Made by a program: the position numbers and the translations under genes. From NCBI GenBank assembly GCA_045628725.1, contig JAZQPT010000078.1, forward strand, positions 1 to 8,352: DNA of 8,352 bases, in the 5' to 3' direction. Source of the DNA: JACQGD01 sp045628725. Lineage in GTDB: Bacteria; Patescibacteriota; Saccharimonadia; Saccharimonadales; Saccharimonadaceae. The notes below the pieces were generated by a model. That model did not search any database. It saw nothing but the letters and a program-made list of their open reading frames with translations, and was not told the origin of the DNA. This document shows, piece after piece, positions 6,308-8,352 of this stretch (within the stretch, counting starts at the first letter, position 1; each line of letters begins with the position of its first letter).

Positions 6308-7175
6308 GTTTCTCAGGAAAGATATGTGTATTCAGTTCGCTTTTAAACCCATCCAGAACTGCACTGAACATCACGCGACTGGTTTCCTTTTTATTACTTG
6401 AGATAAGCACATAGGCGACAATTCGACGTGCCGTTTTGAAGAGCTCTTTCAACTTCCAAGTCAATGGAATGTGTTTTAGTCTCATCATAAACAAATGATT
6501 TCTGATGATGTAATAGTGCCTGATTGGCGATCGATGCAGTGGTTTAAAGCGGCCGAAAAATTTTATTGCACCATCGCCCATATCATGAAGCATGACCGCA
6601 TCATTAATCATGAAAACCGTCAGACCAATGCTTTTTGCTCTCAAGCACCACTCATGGTCGATGCAGTCAATGAATAGCTGGTCCATCATTGGCCCAACCT
6701 GTTTTAATGCTTCCCGCGGGATCAGTGTGCCCGACGTCGCTAGACTGTCGACTGGTACGAACTTGTGGCTCTGATCACTTGCCGCTACTTTAGCGGTTGG
6801 TGACTTGACATCAACTAGCCGTGGGCCGACACATCCGGGATTCCGTCCATTCCGCGTCAAATCCTGTAGGGAGTCGTAGAGAGACGCGACCATGTCCAAG
6901 GTTGGCTTGCTGTCTTGATCAAGCAATAAAACCGCGTTGACTGATTGATCAGCCAAGGCCGTATCGATCCCCTGGTTTAGCGCAGTTGCCAGACCGACAT
7001 TCCGACCGTTATCGATTATGAAAACATTGTCTAGGCTCGAAACATGGCGCAAAACCTCTTCGGACGCCTCATTTACGACTACAACAAATTTTACGCCTGA
7101 TGCGGCTAAATCCCGTACTATATCGACAGCGTCAATTCGGGGACGATAAAAAACAACGACGGCAGCGACATGCAT
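6300..7175 (-). CDS. Family 2 glycosyltransferase, rhamnosyltransferase-like
   Basis: This 291-residue GT-A protein resembles the RfbF/WbbL-type rhamnosyltransferase subgroup, which adds dTDP-rhamnose-derived or other deoxysugars to lipid-linked oligosaccharides at the inner membrane. VAAVVVFYRP (3-12) opens the fold. DNGRNVGLATALNQGID (55-71) and the metal-binding LLLDQDSKP (DQDS at 86-89) are clear. TSGTLIPREAL and the FIDCIDHEWCLRAKSIG acceptor/catalytic segment follow, then SPIRHYYIIRNHLF, characteristic of this subgroup. At the end of the second strand, where relatives usually have an Asp-Asn pair, it has VVVVNEAS (31-38), a departure worth noting. The ATG at 7175 lies 3 nt after the preceding gene's stop, and the 3' end overlaps the polymerase start. 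The donor is a guess, because no dTDP-rhamnose genes are in view. Confidence 0.88.
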   Translation of the reverse strand: MHVAAVVVFYRPRIDAVDIVRDLAASGVKFVVVVNEASEEVLRHVSSLDNVFIIDNGRNVGLATALNQGIDTALADQSVNAVLLLDQDSKPTLDMVASLYDSLQDLTRNGRNPGCVGPRLVDVKSPTAKVAASDQSHKFVPVDSLATSGTLIPREALKQVGPMMDQLFIDCIDHEWCLRAKSIGLTVFMINDAVMLHDMGDGAIKFFGRFKPLHRSPIRHYYIIRNHLFMMRLKHIPLTWKLKELFKTARRIVAYVLISSNKKETSRVMFSAVLDGFKSELNTHIFPEKRG

Positions 7176-7178
7176 GAC

Positions 7179-7868
7179 TTAGACTCGCAAGGAAAGAATA
7201 ACAAACACGGTAATAACCAAGCTGATAATAAAACCAACTACACGGCCACCGATATAGTCATAGATCGATCCTTTAAGATGGCCCTCGTCCATCAATTTAT
7301 AAAGGATTGGATCCACAAAATACAGTAGAAATAGCGTACCGATAAAATTCAAAAGCTGGATTAGGCTGGTGAATGTCAAACGAAGTGCTGGATTGTGCAG
7401 AGCAAGCAAATAAGGCAAGGTGATCGCCAACCCGAAAATTGCTGTCGAGATTGCGGTAGCGATAAACAGTTTCCGTGAGCGTATGCTACGAACGTCCGCC
7501 AGCGCATCGGTCATCAGAGACTGATCCCAGCGCTTTATACGCCTCATCAAAGTCACCATTCCGTTCCAAGCAACGCGTTTAGTGGGGGCGTGATAGAACG
7601 TAATTACGTGCGAAAGCGCTGACGAAACGAAACCTACAACACAAATAAACAGGACACCGCTGACTGCACCGCGTGTTTCCAGATAATAAGAAAGCGAGGC
7701 TTGAAAACCGAATGCAAAGCCTCGCGAGGAATATAAAATCAAGTTGGATTTTGCAATGACATATGCTCGCCCGGTGGTTAACGCATTGGCCCGCATAAAC
7801 CAGGACAATGTTTCAACCAGAAATACTAAGGCCAGTGATATTGCGGCAATAAGTGGAAATCCCATCAA
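7179..7868 (-). CDS. Amj/DUF2837-like membrane protein, candidate repeat-unit flippase
   Basis: This protein of 228-229 residues has about five or six membrane segments (near 4-22, 72-92, 134-154, 165-187 and 205-226). Its pattern recalls Amj, the alternative lipid II flippase described in Bacillus. The shared-looking parts are an N-terminal helix ending VETLSWFMRANALTTGR (18-34), a Ser-Arg pair (48-49) in the following segment, a central HVITFYH (87-93), and a C-terminal YFVDPILYKLMDEGHLKG (183-200) before a GRVVGFII helix (208-215). The match comes from motif memory, not a search. It is somewhat shorter than the family members I recall. The start is TTG at 7868 or, more likely, ATG at 7865; an in-frame stop at 7886-7884 excludes a longer form. 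It is followed 3 nt later by a GT2 gene. With no Wzx in view, moving lipid-linked repeat units across the inner membrane is the inferred role. Confidence 0.6.
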   Translation of the reverse strand: MMGFPLIAAISLALVFLVETLSWFMRANALTTGRAYVIAKSNLILYSSRGFAFGFQASLSYYLETRGAVSGVLFICVVGFVSSALSHVITFYHAPTKRVAWNGMVTLMRRIKRWDQSLMTDALADVRSIRSRKLFIATAISTAIFGLAITLPYLLALHNPALRLTFTSLIQLLNFIGTLFLLYFVDPILYKLMDEGHLKGSIYDYIGGRVVGFIISLVITVFVILSLRV

Positions 7869-7882
7869 TAACCAATCAATTC

Positions 7883-7910
7883 TTTATAACGAGCTTAGGT
7901 TTATATGCAA
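7883..7910 (-). promoter_or_regulatory. Weak promoter-like boxes upstream of the Amj-like gene
   Basis: On the minus strand TTGCAT (7910-7905) is followed after 16 bases by TATAAA (7888-7883), and another TATAAA lies at 7905-7900. Together with the upstream hairpin, this AT-rich stretch could restart transcription for the glycosyltransferase operon. The predicted start would leave only about ten bases of leader, and the -35 box matches just three of six positions, so support is weak. Confidence 0.2.
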
Positions 7911-7953
7911 TTACGTGCTCCTGGCATATCCAATAATGAGCATGACTAGTTGG

Positions 7954-7970
7954 AAAAGGCGCATCGCGCC
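7954..7970 (-). terminator. Short intrinsic-terminator-like hairpin after wzz
   Basis: On the minus strand GGCGC-GAT-GCGCC (7970-7958) forms a five-pair all-GC stem with a three-base loop, directly followed by TTTT (7957-7954). It sits about 44 bases beyond the Wzz stop and before the Amj-like gene. The stem is short and the T-run brief, so it is more likely a partial terminator or attenuator than a full stop. Confidence 0.4.
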
Positions 7971-8013
7971 GCTGGGAGTGAAGGTCTAATTCCACTTTTA
8001 TCGGTGTGAATCT

Positions 8014-8352
8014 TTAGTTCCCACGCAGGTGCGCCTGGAGTTGTCGCCATTTTTCAGCCTGTACAGGAGTTGCGAGAATTCTCATTTTTGCCTCACGAAA
8101 AAAAGCGCGTGCGAGGGTAGCAAAAAAACCGAGCATCGCCGCGACAATGAGGATGATCCCGCGCTTTGGTGAGGACGAATGTTCCGGTTCCAGAGCCATG
8201 TCGAGAACTTGAATTACCGAATTATCTTTCGCCTCATCCAGACGAGCGACTTCATATTGCTTTGCCAACAACTCGTACAACATCTGGTAATATTTGACAT
8301 CGCGGAGGATTTTAATACTGTCAAAGCCTTTTTGCTGGGCTGCTTTCCCCCC
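8014..8352 (-). CDS. wzz: Wzz/GumC-type chain-length determinant, C-terminal part (partial)
   Basis: The last 112 residues of a polysaccharide co-polymerase are present, and the frame is open to the right edge. This inner-membrane protein sets the chain length of the Wzy-polymerised polymer and couples to export. The visible part begins with the end of the periplasmic helix (ILRDVKYYQMLYELLAKQYE, then VARLDEAKDNSVIQVLD). A proline-containing EPEHSSSPKR stretch sits next to the membrane. The second transmembrane helix is GIILIVAAMLGFFATLARAFF, and a basic cytoplasmic tail of about 27 residues ends QLQAHLRGN. This order is diagnostic of Wzz-family C-termini. There is no fused BY-kinase domain, so any kinase would be separate. 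A hairpin and 145 nt separate it from the next gene, so it may belong to a different transcription unit. Confidence 0.9.
   Translation of the reverse strand, partial: GGKAAQQKGFDSIKILRDVKYYQMLYELLAKQYEVARLDEAKDNSVIQVLDMALEPEHSSSPKRGIILIVAAMLGFFATLARAFFREAKMRILATPVQAEKWRQLQAHLRGN

Noticed and set aside
7869..8013. JUMPstart/ops antitermination element
   Set aside because: I looked for the GGCGGTAG core on the minus strand and did not find it.
1..8352. CRISPR arrays, tRNA or rRNA genes, riboswitches
   Set aside because: No regularly spaced repeats, cloverleaf-like segments or rRNA-like stretches were seen; the coding density leaves gaps no larger than about 235 bp.
8347..8352. Run of six C at the right edge
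   Set aside because: On the minus strand it reads as two Gly codons in frame with the Wzz protein, so it needs no special explanation.

Overview
The window is the distal part of a surface-polysaccharide (O-antigen, capsule or exopolysaccharide) biosynthesis locus. All eight cluster genes run on the minus strand, so transcription goes from the right edge to the left. A fragment of an IS3-family insertion sequence lies at the left edge. The proteins (Wzz-type chain-length regulator, PglC-type phosphoglycosyl transferase, EpsG-type polymerase, IS3 transposase) point to a Gram-negative proteobacterium, probably Beta- or Gammaproteobacteria; the genus cannot be fixed from this sequence. The IS end is GC-rich (38 of 60 bases at 1-60), while parts of the polysaccharide genes are AT-rich (17 G/C of 60 at 2101-2160). 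This is usual for a horizontally mobile polysaccharide locus in a GC-richer genome.

Layout in transcription order (right to left): the C-terminus of a Wzz-family chain-length protein (8352-8014, cut by the window edge); a 145-bp gap with a terminator-like hairpin and AT-rich promoter-like boxes; a small polytopic membrane protein resembling the Amj/DUF2837 lipid II flippase family (7868-7179); a rhamnosyltransferase-like GT2 (7175-6300); an EpsG-like polymerase (6307-5276); a second GT2 (5275-4358); a CarB-like ATP-grasp enzyme (4321-3350); a HAD hydrolase (3369-2695); a PglC-type initiating sugar-phosphate transferase (2624-2022); and a DegT/DnrJ/EryC1/StrS aminotransferase (1954-713). From the Amj-like gene to the HAD gene, junctions are 3 nt apart, overlapping by 8 nt, abutting, 36 nt apart and overlapping by 20 nt. 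This indicates one translationally coupled operon. The last two genes follow gaps of 70 and 67 nt, and a good sigma70-like promoter precedes the aminotransferase.

Inferred working: the aminotransferase makes a UDP-4-amino-6-deoxy-sugar. The PglC-type enzyme loads the sugar phosphate on undecaprenyl phosphate, and the two GT2 enzymes extend it. The repeat unit is flipped, polymerised by the EpsG-like protein and length-controlled by Wzz. The ATP-grasp/HAD pair may decorate a sugar. No classical Wzx flippase is visible, and the Amj-like protein sits where one is needed. An Amj-family protein serving as the repeat-unit flippase is the most interesting hypothesis here.

At the left, about 170 bp with two inverted repeats separates the aminotransferase from the IS3 element (orfA complete, orfB truncated by the window edge, A9 frameshift site). 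The dehydratase and N-acetyltransferase that often accompany such an aminotransferase/transferase pair are absent from the window.
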